A stretch of DNA of 64,000 nucleotides, from NCBI RefSeq assembly GCF_004522235.1, contig NZ_SDLT01000004.1, positions 258,462 to 322,461 on the forward strand, given 5' to 3'. This stretch comes from Amycolatopsis nivea. GTDB lineage: Bacteria > Actinomycetota > Actinomycetes > Mycobacteriales > Pseudonocardiaceae. The stretch's first letter is position 1; the number at the start of each line of letters is the position of its first letter. Positions 1-7,675 of the stretch are shown in pieces. The translations under genes and the position numbers were made by a program. The notes below the pieces were generated by a model that saw nothing but the letters and a program-made list of their open reading frames with translations, made no database searches and had not been told where the DNA came from.

Positions 1-481
1 GTTCGCGGTGCCGCATGCCCATCACGATGCCGGTTTCGGTGGTGCCGGTGACCTCGAAAATGTCCGGATCGATGGTGTCCGGCAACACGGTGAGCGAGTG
101 GTAGCGAGTGGCGGTGAACTCCTCCGGCAGCCCGGCGAGGATGCCGGAGCCGGTGTGCCGCACCGGGCTGGTCTTGCCGTGCAGCAGCTCGTCCGCGCGG
201 TCGACGGTGGCTCCGAAGTGCACGCCCAGCGCCTGGTGGCCGAGGCAGACGCCCAGCATCGGCGTGCGCGTCTCGGCGCATTTCGCGATCACTTCAATGC
301 TCTGACCTGCGCGTTCCGGCGTTCCGGGACCCGGGGAGACGAGCACCGCGTCGAAGTCCGGCACGCGATCGAGGTCGACGACGTCGTTGCGCCACACCGT
401 GCAGTCGGCGCCGAGCTGCGCCAGGTACTGGACGAGGTTGTAGACGAAGCTGTCGTAGTTGTCGACGACGAGAACGCGCAT
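1..481 (-). CDS. pabA: Glutamine amidotransferase component of anthranilate/aminodeoxychorismate synthase (3' end outside window)
   Basis: This is a class I glutamine amidotransferase subunit that hydrolyses glutamine and passes ammonia to a chorismate-using partner (TrpE or PabB) for tryptophan or folate synthesis. The minus frame opens at ATG 481 and reads MRVLVVDNYDSFVYNLVQYL, the family N-terminus. The nucleophile elbow GVCLGHQ, with its catalytic Cys, is encoded near 240-265. The frame is open to base 1, so about 160 residues are visible and the C-terminal His-Glu pair lies outside. M. tuberculosis has the equivalent gene (trpG) beside crgA near its origin. It faces fprA divergently. TrpG and PabA cannot be told apart here. 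Confidence 0.93.
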   Translation of the reverse strand, partial: MRVLVVDNYDSFVYNLVQYLAQLGADCTVWRNDVVDLDRVPDFDAVLVSPGPGTPERAGQSIEVIAKCAETRTPMLGVCLGHQALGVHFGATVDRADELLHGKTSPVRHTGSGILAGLPEEFTATRYHSLTVLPDTIDPDIFEVTGTTETGIVMGMRHRE

Positions 482-531
482 GCCGCCAGCTTAGCGGCTC
501 CCACCTGCTGGACCGTACGCCAGATCACAGT

Positions 532-551
532 GATTGTTAGGATCACCTAAC
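532..551. promoter_or_regulatory. Candidate iron box (DtxR/IdeR/DmdR type) in the pabA-fprA divergent region
   Basis: A perfect inverted repeat, GTTAGG and CCTAAC separated by ATCA, lies at 536-551 and ends 5 bases before the GTG start of fprA. The 14-mer TTAGGATCACCTAA differs at one base from the right-hand 14 bases of the Streptomyces iron box TTAGGTTAGGCTCACCTAA, but the left 5-base arm is not conserved (14/19 overall). TAGGAT at 538-543 could also serve as a -10 element for a nearly leaderless fprA transcript, so a bound repressor would cover the promoter. Confidence 0.4.
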
Positions 552-556
552 TTACC

Positions 557-1909
557 GTGGAGCGGGTGAGCCGAATCCTTCGTGTCGCCGTGGTGGGCGC
601 CGGCCCCGCCGGCATCTACGCCGCCGACCTGCTGGACAAGTCCGACGCGGACGTCGAGATCGACCTGTTCGAGCGCATGCCCGCGCCGTTCGGGCTGATC
701 CGCTACGGCGTCGCGCCCGACCACCCGCGCATCAAGGGCATCGTCAACGCCCTGCACAAGGTGCTGGACCGGCCGAACATCCGGCTGCTCGGCAACGTCG
801 ACTACGGCACCGACCTGAAGCTGGACGACCTGCGCGAGTTCTACGACGCGGTCATCTTCGCGACCGGCGCGATGGCCGACCGCGCGCTCGACCTCCCCGG
901 CATCGACCTCGACGGCAGCCACGGCGCCGCCGACTTCGTGTCCTGGTACGACGGCCACCCGGACGTGCCGCGCACCTGGCCGCTCACCGCGTCGTCGGTC
1001 GCGGTGCTCGGCGTCGGCAACGTCGCGCTGGACGTGGCGCGCGTGCTCGCCAAGACCGCCGACGAACTGCTGCCGACCGACATCCCGGCGAACGTCTACG
1101 AGGGCCTCAAGGCCAGCCCGGTCACCGACGTGCACGTGTTCGGCCGCCGCGGTCCGGCGCAGGCGAAGTTCTCGCCGCTGGAACTGCGCGAACTGGACCA
1201 TTCGCCGAACGTCGAGGTGATCGTGCACCCCGAGGACATGGAGTTCGACGAGGCCAGCGTCGCCGAACTGCGGTCCTCGAAGCAGACCGACATGGTCGTG
1301 AAGACGCTGCAGGAATGGGCGATCCGCGACGAGGGCACCCGCCCGCGCCGGCTGCACCTGCACTTCTTCCACGCACCGGTCGAAGTGCTCGGCGAGGACG
1401 GCAAGGTCGTCGGCCTGCGCACCGAGCGCACCGAGTACCGCGACGGCAAGGTCGTCGGCACCGGCGAATTCCACGACTGGGACGTCCAGGCGGTGTACCG
1501 CGCGGTCGGGTACCTGTCGTCGCACCTGCCGGAAATCCCGTTCGACCACACCGCGGGCGTGATCCCGAACCAGGGCGGCCGGGTGCTGGACCTGGACGAG
1601 AACCAGGTCCCCGGCGTGTACGTGACCGGCTGGATCAAACGCGGCCCGGTCGGCCTGATCGGCCACACGAAGGGCGACGCGGCCGAGACCGTCGCGAACC
1701 TCTTGGCGGACGCGGACACCCTCGCCGCGCCGCGGCATTCGTCCCCGGACGCGATCCTGGAATTCCTTGCCGCGCGCGGGATTTCGTTCACCACCTGGGA
1801 AGGCTGGGGCAAGCTCGACGCGCACGAGAAGTCGCTCGGCGAGGCCGAGGGACGCGAGCGGGTGAAGGTCGTGGAACGCGACGAGATGGTGCGGGTTTCG
1901 CGCGCCTGA
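557..1909 (+). CDS. fprA: Ferredoxin/flavodoxin-NADP(+) reductase, FprA (adrenodoxin reductase) family
   Basis: FAD- and NADP-binding flavoprotein that transfers electrons between NADP(H) and ferredoxin, feeding P450s and other ferredoxin-dependent enzymes in the cytoplasm. The 450-residue length fits the FprA family (about 455). The FAD-binding loop GAGPAG lies at residues 14-19. The NADP-binding VLGVGNVALDVARV lies near residues 150-165. The family's C-terminal GWIKRGPVGLIGHTKGDA segment is near residue 360. GTG 557 is used; GTG 566 is an alternative. An iron-box-like palindrome sits immediately upstream. The next gene is convergent and starts its 3' end two bases after this stop. Confidence 0.93.
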   Translation: MERVSRILRVAVVGAGPAGIYAADLLDKSDADVEIDLFERMPAPFGLIRYGVAPDHPRIKGIVNALHKVLDRPNIRLLGNVDYGTDLKLDDLREFYDAVIFATGAMADRALDLPGIDLDGSHGAADFVSWYDGHPDVPRTWPLTASSVAVLGVGNVALDVARVLAKTADELLPTDIPANVYEGLKASPVTDVHVFGRRGPAQAKFSPLELRELDHSPNVEVIVHPEDMEFDEASVAELRSSKQTDMVVKTLQEWAIRDEGTRPRRLHLHFFHAPVEVLGEDGKVVGLRTERTEYRDGKVVGTGEFHDWDVQAVYRAVGYLSSHLPEIPFDHTAGVIPNQGGRVLDLDENQVPGVYVTGWIKRGPVGLIGHTKGDAAETVANLLADADTLAAPRHSSPDAILEFLAARGISFTTWEGWGKLDAHEKSLGEAEGRERVKVVERDEMVRVSRA

Positions 1910-1911
1910 GG

Positions 1912-2814
1912 TCAGTTCAGGTAGACGATCTTCCCGCGGGCGTGCCTGCTTTCGCTCAACTCATGCGCGGCCGCGGCCTCGCTCAGCGGGAAGGTCGCTG
2001 CGACGGGAATCCGCAAGCGGCCTCCCTCACCGAGCTTTACTGCTGGGGCAAGTCCGTGTACTGCCAACGGATCCGCACCAGGGAGCGCTGCGCCGTGCGA
2101 GAAGTGCACGCCGTGCTGTGGCGCGGTGGTGTCGGTGATCGTCACGACCCGCGCAGGGTCTCCGGCGATCTCGATCAGGTCCGGCAATGCGCCCCCGGCA
2201 CAGTCGAAGACCGCGTCGACGCTGCCGACTCGGTCGACCAGCCCCGGACCGTACGTCGTCGCCTCAGCCCCGAGGGAACGCAGGAAATCGTGGTTGTGCG
2301 GACTCGCCGTGCCGATAACGGTGGCCCCGCGTGCGATCGCCAACTGAACTGCGACCGTGCCGACGCCGCCCGCCGCGCCGTTCACCAGGATCTTTCCGCC
2401 AGGAAGCTGATCCAACACCCGGGTCGCGGTTTCGATCGCGCCCGCGGCACCGCCCGCCTCAGCCCAGCTCCAGGCGTCCGGTTTGGCAGCCCAATGCACC
2501 AAGACTGCGTACTCCGCGTTGGCTCCCCGACGATTCGCGTCGGTCATGCCGAAGACGTGCTCGCCGGGCACTATTCCGGTGACCCCGTCGCCCACCTCGT
2601 CGACCACGCCAGCAGCGTCGTAGCCCGTCCGGAACGGGAACGTCACCGGCATCGTGTCTTTGCGCGCTCCGGATCGGATGATGGTTTCGCCCGCGGAAAA
2701 CCCGGACGCGCGCACCGAAATGCGGATCTCCCCCGGTCCGGCGTGCGGTTCGGCGACATCGGCAACGTGCACGACGCTGGGCGGGCCATACTGGGAAAAC
2801 TGGACGGCTTTCAT
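1912..2814 (-). CDS. NADP-dependent zinc-independent alcohol dehydrogenase/quinone oxidoreductase (MDR family)
   Basis: Medium-chain dehydrogenase/reductase of the quinone oxidoreductase type, 300 residues. It begins MKAVQFSQYGPPSVVHV, the usual MDR N-terminus with a GroES-like domain. The Rossmann fold carries GAAGGVGTVAVQLA near residue 150. The zinc-ligand set of true alcohol dehydrogenases is not seen, so it probably reduces an enone or quinone with NADPH; the substrate is unknown. It is divergent from a TetR gene 41 bp away, the common arrangement of an oxidoreductase controlled by its adjacent TetR regulator. Confidence 0.85.
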   Translation of the reverse strand: MKAVQFSQYGPPSVVHVADVAEPHAGPGEIRISVRASGFSAGETIIRSGARKDTMPVTFPFRTGYDAAGVVDEVGDGVTGIVPGEHVFGMTDANRRGANAEYAVLVHWAAKPDAWSWAEAGGAAGAIETATRVLDQLPGGKILVNGAAGGVGTVAVQLAIARGATVIGTASPHNHDFLRSLGAEATTYGPGLVDRVGSVDAVFDCAGGALPDLIEIAGDPARVVTITDTTAPQHGVHFSHGAALPGADPLAVHGLAPAVKLGEGGRLRIPVAATFPLSEAAAAHELSESRHARGKIVYLN

Positions 2815-2855
2815 GTGCCCGAAGGTATTCCAGCAGGTCAGCGATCCAGCCGGAA

Positions 2856-3476
2856 GTGAGAGAGGTGGCGGCCGAAGTGAGACGGACCGACGCCGCCCAC
2901 AACCGAGTCCGCATCCTCGCGGCGGCGCGGGTGGCTTTCACGGTCCGCGGATACGGCGTACCGATGCGGGAGATCGCCCGGCAGGCCGAGGTGAGCGTCG
3001 CGACGGTTTACCGGCATTTTCCGACCAAAGACGCACTGATCGCCGAAGCGTTCGCCGAGGAACTGGCGCTGTGCTCGTCAATCGTCGAAGAGGGCCTGGC
3101 GGAGGCTGATCCGTGGCAGGGTTTCGTCCTGGTGCTGGAGAAGCTGACCGAGGCGCATGCCCGTGACCAGGGCTTTCGCGCGTTCGTCGCCCAATTGCCC
3201 CGGCGACTCGACTTCGCCGCCGACCGAGCCCACACCCTGCGGCTGCTGCTCGAACTCATCCGCCGAGCGAAGGACACCGGCGAACTGCGTGCGGATTTCG
3301 TGCTGGAAGACCTCGTGCTGGCGTTGGTCGCCAACGAGGGGATCCGGGTGGAACCAGCTTCTGCTCGCGTCGCAGCGGTGCGTCGGTTCACGGCGTTGCT
3401 GATCCAGTCGTTCCGGGCGCATCCGGATGCCGGACCGCTGCCGCCAGCTGTGCGGGTGCCGCTTAGCCGCGCTTAG
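2856..3476 (+). CDS. TetR/AcrR family transcriptional regulator
   Basis: DNA-binding repressor of about 206 residues. The N-terminal helix-turn-helix reads ILAAARVAFTVRGYGVPM followed by IARQAEVSVATVYRHFPTKD, the typical TetR recognition helix ending in YRHF. The C-terminal region is a helical ligand-binding domain whose effector cannot be predicted. It is divergent from the MDR oxidoreductase and probably represses it. GTG 2856 and GTG 2877 are both possible starts; the GAGAGGTGG stretch in between could be the ribosome binding site of the second. Confidence 0.87.
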   Translation: MREVAAEVRRTDAAHNRVRILAAARVAFTVRGYGVPMREIARQAEVSVATVYRHFPTKDALIAEAFAEELALCSSIVEEGLAEADPWQGFVLVLEKLTEAHARDQGFRAFVAQLPRRLDFAADRAHTLRLLLELIRRAKDTGELRADFVLEDLVLALVANEGIRVEPASARVAAVRRFTALLIQSFRAHPDAGPLPPAVRVPLSRA

Positions 3477-3606
3477 CAAGGATGCTCAGCGTGCGGCTGT
3501 TCCGGTGGGAGTGATCCACCAAAGTGGTGATGAAACTCGTTTTCTCTTGTGGCCGGGTCGGGCGGGCCGGTAGCTCTGAGGGGTACCGCTGACCATGGAG
3601 GTTGTC

Positions 3607-3993
3607 TTGTCCTTGGACGTATCGCCCGCGCTGCTGGAAAAGGCCGAACGCGGGGAGGTCTCCGACGCCGAGTTCGTGGCCTGCGTGCGGGAATCGCTGC
3701 CGTACGCGTGGGAGGTCATCACCGGAGTGATCGCGGAAGCAGACACCGCCGCGGACGGATTCGCGGACAACGAAACCCCGCCGCCGGACGAGACCGCCCG
3801 CGGTCAGCTGCTGCGGGCACTGGCCTCAGACGCGATCCGGGGCGGGCTGGAACGGCATTTCGGGGTGAAGCTGGCGTTCCAGAACTGCCACCGGGTAGCC
3901 GTGTTCCGCGAGACGGACGGGGATCGGTACCGGGCGTTCGTTTCGCCTCGGGGGCAGTTGCTGAACCAGAGCCCTGAGCTGCGGGACTGCTGA
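3607..3993 (+). CDS. Conserved SCO5389-family protein
   Basis: A 128-residue acidic soluble protein of unknown function. Starting from TTG 3607 it reads MSLDVSPALLEKAERGEV, which I recall as the N-terminus of the Streptomyces SCO5389 family. The C-terminus with FQNCHRVAVF and LLNQSPELRDC also fits. An ATG lies upstream at 3595, but GGAGG at 3597-3601 overlaps that ATG and is well placed (5 bases) for TTG 3607, so I take the TTG. No signal peptide or membrane segment. A stem-loop at 4016-4046 separates it from a convergent lipoprotein gene. Family assignment is from memory of the sequence. Confidence 0.8.
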   Translation: MSLDVSPALLEKAERGEVSDAEFVACVRESLPYAWEVITGVIAEADTAADGFADNETPPPDETARGQLLRALASDAIRGGLERHFGVKLAFQNCHRVAVFRETDGDRYRAFVSPRGQLLNQSPELRDC

Positions 3994-4015
3994 GTCCGGT
4001 TTCGGGTTGGACGAC

Positions 4016-4046
4016 CGGCCCGGTCAGGGTTTCTCTGGCCGGGCCG
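4016..4046. terminator. Stem-loop between convergent genes
   Basis: A 12-bp stem (4016-4027 with 4035-4046, one G-U pair) and a 7-base loop lie between the stops of the SCO5389-family gene and the lipoprotein gene. There is no strong T-run on either side, as is common for actinobacterial terminators. Position suggests it serves both genes. Confidence 0.5.
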
Positions 4047-4048
4047 CT

Positions 4049-4540
4049 TCAGCTTGCTTTGCACTCGGCTGAAGTCACCGCCGCGGCGACCTTGGTCTTC
4101 GTGGAGGACGTAGTCATCACGGTGTTGCGCACCATCGTTTTCCCCGGGGTCGTGCCCGTTGCGGTCTCCGTGATCGGACCGCTCTTGTCACCGGTGATCT
4201 CGTACGTGATGTCGCACGTGTAGTGATCCAGATCAGACGTGCCCTTGTACGTGAATTTCGGCTCTACCACCACATTGCAACCGGCAGAGCCAAAGCAATG
4301 CTTGGAAACGGTCTTCAGCGCAATCTCGAAATCGTTCGCCGCCGGCGGGACGGACGTGCTCTCCGTGGTCGGCAGCGGTGCCGAGGGGTTCACTGTGCTC
4401 GAGTCGAACATGCTCTTCCACGTCGACACTGGCGAGGCAGGTTCTGCTGGATCGGCACCTGTCGACGATCCGCATCCGGCCAGGGAAATCGCCAAGACAG
4501 CTGCGGCGATGGCAAAAACGATGAGTTTGTGAGCCGACAT
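4049..4540 (-). CDS. Putative lipoprotein of unknown function
   Basis: A 163-residue exported protein. The first 22 residues form a hydrophobic signal ending in the lipobox LAGC, after which the mature chain starts CGSSTG and continues with a Ser/Pro/Ala-rich linker to about residue 65. The rest has four cysteines (CFGSAGC, HYTC and a C near the terminus) that could form disulfides outside the membrane, and a Thr/Ser-rich stretch. I do not recognise the domain. It belongs with the lipoproteins at 11142 and 23698 as one of several small secreted lipoproteins in this window, but the three are not obviously homologous. Confidence 0.78.
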   Translation of the reverse strand: MSAHKLIVFAIAAAVLAISLAGCGSSTGADPAEPASPVSTWKSMFDSSTVNPSAPLPTTESTSVPPAANDFEIALKTVSKHCFGSAGCNVVVEPKFTYKGTSDLDHYTCDITYEITGDKSGPITETATGTTPGKTMVRNTVMTTSSTKTKVAAAVTSAECKAS

Positions 4541-4660
4541 TCGTTCTCCCCGCCGTTCGCCGCTGAACGTGTCAGGTTTGAACTCGCAAGGATCGCCATC
4601 GGTGTTACAGGGCGTGAGATAGTCGCGCGCGAACCTCGTGTCCGGAAAACCAGCGTCCGG

Positions 4661-5674
4661 CTAGCCCCGCAGTGCGGGCAACACCTCGGCACCGATCCGC
4701 GCGATGTTTGTCATCGTGCCCTCCTCCGTGCCCGACGCTTCCACGAACATGATCACGTGCGACACCCCAGTGCGCGCAAAACTCGTCCGCAAAGTCTCGA
4801 CGCAATGCTCAACCGACCCCACCGGATGGATCGCGCACAGTTTTTCCGTGTACTCCCAAGGATCCCGCCCGGGACCAGGCCGATCGTCAACCGGCACATG
4901 GGCCGCTAAGCCGTCCGCCAGCCATCCCGGCAAAGCGCGGCGCACAACGGCGGAAGCATCGTCGCCGACCTGGCACAGCACCGTCGACACGTGGGCCGCG
5001 GGAGCACCGTAAGCAGCGACAGTGGCCGCCTTCTCCGCGTCATCCGCGTGCAGGCCCAGCAACAACGGCAGCTCACGTTTCGCAGCCAACCGGACCGCGG
5101 AAGAAGTCGGGCCGCCGCAGGCCACCACGACTTGTGGGGTGCGTTGCGGAGTCGGGCGCAGCGGTACCTCACGGAAGGAGAAATGCGCGCCCCGGGCCGA
5201 GACTCGACCACTAGCGGCAGTCAGCAACAGGTCCAGCGACTCGGCGAAACCCGTTTCATAGCGCGGCAATCCGGTCCCGAATACCTCCAGGTCCTGCCAC
5301 GGCCCACCTCGGCCGACGCCCAATCGCAGGCGGCCGTCAGAAACCGCGTCGAGCATGGACCACTGTTCTGCCAACGCCACCGGATGCGTCGTGGACAGCA
5401 CGCTTACCGCCGTCCCGACACTCATTCGCGACGTCTGGCCGAGCACGTGCGCAGCGAGCGTGATGGCCGACGGGCACACGCCATACGGCATGAAGTGGTG
5501 CTCGGCCAGCCACACGTCGTCGAAACCGGCGACCTCGGCCGCGCGGGCCGCGTGGACGGTGCGGCGCAGTACGGCGGCGTCGTCCTGGCCCGGGAAGCGG
5601 CCCGAGACCAGGAAGACCCCGAACCTCAGTTGCTCACCGACACGTTGTTGAACCACAGCAGCGGGTCCAGCCAC
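4661..5674 (-). CDS. LLM-class flavin-dependent oxidoreductase
   Basis: Luciferase-like monooxygenase family protein, about 337 residues, using reduced FMN or F420 on an unknown substrate. The N-terminus has LRFGVFLVSGRFPGQDD followed by AARAAEVAGFDDVWLAEHHF, the conserved LLM start with the AEHHF motif. A central RLRLGVGRGG segment also fits the TIM-barrel family. Two GTG codons (5674 and six codons later) are possible starts. Either would overlap the small membrane protein gene upstream by 30-50 bases, suggesting translational coupling. Confidence 0.83.
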   Translation of the reverse strand: MAGPAAVVQQRVGEQLRFGVFLVSGRFPGQDDAAVLRRTVHAARAAEVAGFDDVWLAEHHFMPYGVCPSAITLAAHVLGQTSRMSVGTAVSVLSTTHPVALAEQWSMLDAVSDGRLRLGVGRGGPWQDLEVFGTGLPRYETGFAESLDLLLTAASGRVSARGAHFSFREVPLRPTPQRTPQVVVACGGPTSSAVRLAAKRELPLLLGLHADDAEKAATVAAYGAPAAHVSTVLCQVGDDASAVVRRALPGWLADGLAAHVPVDDRPGPGRDPWEYTEKLCAIHPVGSVEHCVETLRTSFARTGVSHVIMFVEASGTEEGTMTNIARIGAEVLPALRG

Positions 5675-5784
5675 GGGAACACCACGAACATCAGCAGCGC
5701 CACGATTCCGAGCACCAGCACGAGCGCGATCACGAACTTCACCGCGAACGGTCCGGGCAGATGCCGCCAGAGCCAGCCGTACAT
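5626..5784 (-). CDS. Small single-pass membrane protein downstream of sortase
   Basis: A 52-residue protein starting MYGWLWRHLPGPFAVKF, with one transmembrane segment of about 22 residues (FVIALVLVLGIVALLMFVVF) and a short aromatic tail ending FNNVSVSN. Its ATG at 5784 shares one base with the sortase stop codon (TGATG), so the two are translationally coupled. Similar small membrane proteins follow class E sortase genes in other actinomycetes as far as I recall. The function is unknown; a partner or stabiliser of the sortase is inference from the coupling. Confidence 0.8.
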   Translation of the reverse strand: MYGWLWRHLPGPFAVKFVIALVLVLGIVALLMFVVFPWLDPLLWFNNVSVSN

Positions 5785-7130
5785 CAGGACGCGACTCCGA
5801 TCTTCTTCAGCAACGTCGTGTAATCCGGCACCTGCGTCTTCGGCACCTGGCGGGTCAGCACCGAGGTGATGATCAGCCGTTCCTTCGCCGAGAACTGCGG
5901 GTGACACGTGGTGAGCGTGAGCAGCGAAGCCTGCTGCGCCTTCGGCAGCGCCCCGGCCGGCTTGTACGGCACCGGGTTCACCGCGTCGCCCTGGCTCGGC
6001 TGGACGACCTTGCGGCCGAACGTCTCGTCGTACGGTCCGCCGCCGGGAATGCTCGAGTTGCGCAGCGTCGACACGCCCTTGCACTCCGGCTGCGCGCCCT
6101 TGCCGCTGCTCCAGCCCTTGACCTCGTCGTCGTACGGCAGCACCTGGTAGATGAAGAAATCGGTGTGCGTTTCGATCACGATCTGGTCGCAGGAACTCAG
6201 GTTGTCCAGGTCGTTGAACGGCGCGCCCTTGCCGACGCGGTGCCCGGCGACGCCGAAGTTGCCCGGTTCGCCCGGCAGCGCGGTGCCCTTGTAGTGGCCG
6301 GGGCCGATCGCCAGCGAATCCTCGCCGGTGCCTTCCTGGATAGTGAAGTTCCAGTCCGCGCCGAACGACGGGATGTGGATGCGCGCGAACGCCTTGCCGT
6401 CGATCAGCTCGGGGTGCAGCGTGCGGTCCTTCGCCCAGTCGCCGTCGAGCTGGTCGCTCGCGGTGTGCTGTTTCTCGGCGGAGAACAGATCGGTGACCCA
6501 CACCTCGTACACCATGAACAGCAGCACGACCACGCCGAGCGTGATGAAGATTTCGCCCGCGGTGCGGATCGCGAGCCCGCCCTTGCCCAGCGGCGGCGGG
6601 GTCTTTTTCGCCTTCTTGTCGTCCTTGTCCTCCACCGCGACCGCAGAGAACACCTCGGTCGGCTGCTCGGCGAACTCCGGGCCGGTCATCCGCCGCCGGG
6701 ACGGGTCCGGGGCCGCGGTGCCGACTCGGCGCGGCATCTGACGGCCTTCTTCCGGCTGGCGGCGAGGACGTCCGCCGGGGTCGCCGGGACGTCGTTGCGG
6801 ACCGCCTTCGGCGCGGAACTCCGCGGTACGGCGGGGTCCGGGATCGCGCGGACCGCCGAAATCACCGCCGCGGGGGTCACCCTCGCGGGGCCTGCCTTCG
6901 CCCGGCCGGCCCTGCACGGGCCGGTTTTCGCCGCCGTCCCGGCGCGGTCCGCCCCGGTCGATCGGCGTGCGCTGTTCGGGTGATCTGCCGCTGGGGTTCC
7001 CGGCCACTCTTCGCCGCGGCGGGGTCTCCCCTGGCTGCCTTCTCGGCGGCGGCGGCTGACGGCGGACCGGGCGGTCAGGTCCGGTGCCGGGGCGGCGGTC
7101 GTCCTCGCCCGGCCAATCTTGCGGCGTCAC
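5784..7130 (-). CDS. Class E sortase with long basic proline-rich cytoplasmic region
   Basis: Membrane-bound transpeptidase that cleaves a sorting motif on secreted proteins and attaches them to the cell wall. Residues 1 to about 195 are Arg/Pro/Gly-rich and predicted cytoplasmic. A transmembrane helix (IFITLGVVVLLFMVYEVWV) lies near 205-225, and the catalytic domain follows. The catalytic His is in GVAGHRVGKG, the Cys in TLTTCHPQ and the Arg in KERLIITS. The TLTTC form is typical of class E sortases. The GTG at 7130 is the furthest start; a shorter start within the disordered region is possible. No protein with a clear sorting signal was seen in the window. Confidence 0.9.
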   Translation of the reverse strand: MTPQDWPGEDDRRPGTGPDRPVRRQPPPPRRQPGETPPRRRVAGNPSGRSPEQRTPIDRGGPRRDGGENRPVQGRPGEGRPREGDPRGGDFGGPRDPGPRRTAEFRAEGGPQRRPGDPGGRPRRQPEEGRQMPRRVGTAAPDPSRRRMTGPEFAEQPTEVFSAVAVEDKDDKKAKKTPPPLGKGGLAIRTAGEIFITLGVVVLLFMVYEVWVTDLFSAEKQHTASDQLDGDWAKDRTLHPELIDGKAFARIHIPSFGADWNFTIQEGTGEDSLAIGPGHYKGTALPGEPGNFGVAGHRVGKGAPFNDLDNLSSCDQIVIETHTDFFIYQVLPYDDEVKGWSSGKGAQPECKGVSTLRNSSIPGGGPYDETFGRKVVQPSQGDAVNPVPYKPAGALPKAQQASLLTLTTCHPQFSAKERLIITSVLTRQVPKTQVPDYTTLLKKIGVAS

Positions 7131-7338
7131 GCAAGCTCCTCCCGCGCCCGGCCGGAGGCCTCCTCGGCACTCCAGGTGGCGCTATTGTCACAGTCTGAGA
7201 AACCCGACCGCTCCCGCCCGGTGCTGCGGAGCCGTCCTTTACGTTAACGTGTGCACGTGGCGCTGGTTGCGCACCCCGACAGCGGGACCTCGTCCAGGAT
7301 GCCGCCACCAGGAATGCCCGAGAGCACGCGAGGAAACG

Positions 7339-7605
7339 ATGCCGAAGTCGAAGGTCCGCAAGAAGACCGCGTACACCCCGCCTGTCGACCGCCGCACCCC
7401 GGTGAAGGTCCAGGCCGCGGGACCGTCGAACCTGTTCTACAAGATCGTCATGTTCGGCCTCATGCTCCTCGGGCTGGTGTGGCTGGTCGTGAACTACATC
7501 GCCGGCGACAAAGTTTCGTTCCTCAGCGAGCTCGGAAACTGGAATTTCGCCATCGGATTCGCCGCGATGATCGCCGGCCTGCTGATGACGATGCGGTGGC
7601 GCTGA
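7339..7605 (+). CDS. crgA: Cell division protein CrgA
   Basis: An 88-residue membrane protein that in mycobacteria and Streptomyces interacts with FtsZ, penicillin-binding proteins and CwsA at the division site. It starts MPKSKVRKKTAYTPP, the conserved basic CrgA N-terminus, followed by two transmembrane segments (near residues 33-52 and 66-83) and ends MRWR. The start ATG 7339 follows AGGAAACG. A longer in-frame opening upstream is not part of the gene. The position next to the PH-domain gene and close to pabA matches the mycobacterial order crgA (Rv0011c), Rv0010c, ppiA. Confidence 0.95.
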   Translation: MPKSKVRKKTAYTPPVDRRTPVKVQAAGPSNLFYKIVMFGLMLLGLVWLVVNYIAGDKVSFLSELGNWNFAIGFAAMIAGLLMTMRWR

Positions 7606-7675
7606 CCATCCGCCGGATCAGCTTTGCTCCGGTCGGCCGATTGACACCGAATCACACCGGTGTGACTCATCCCCA

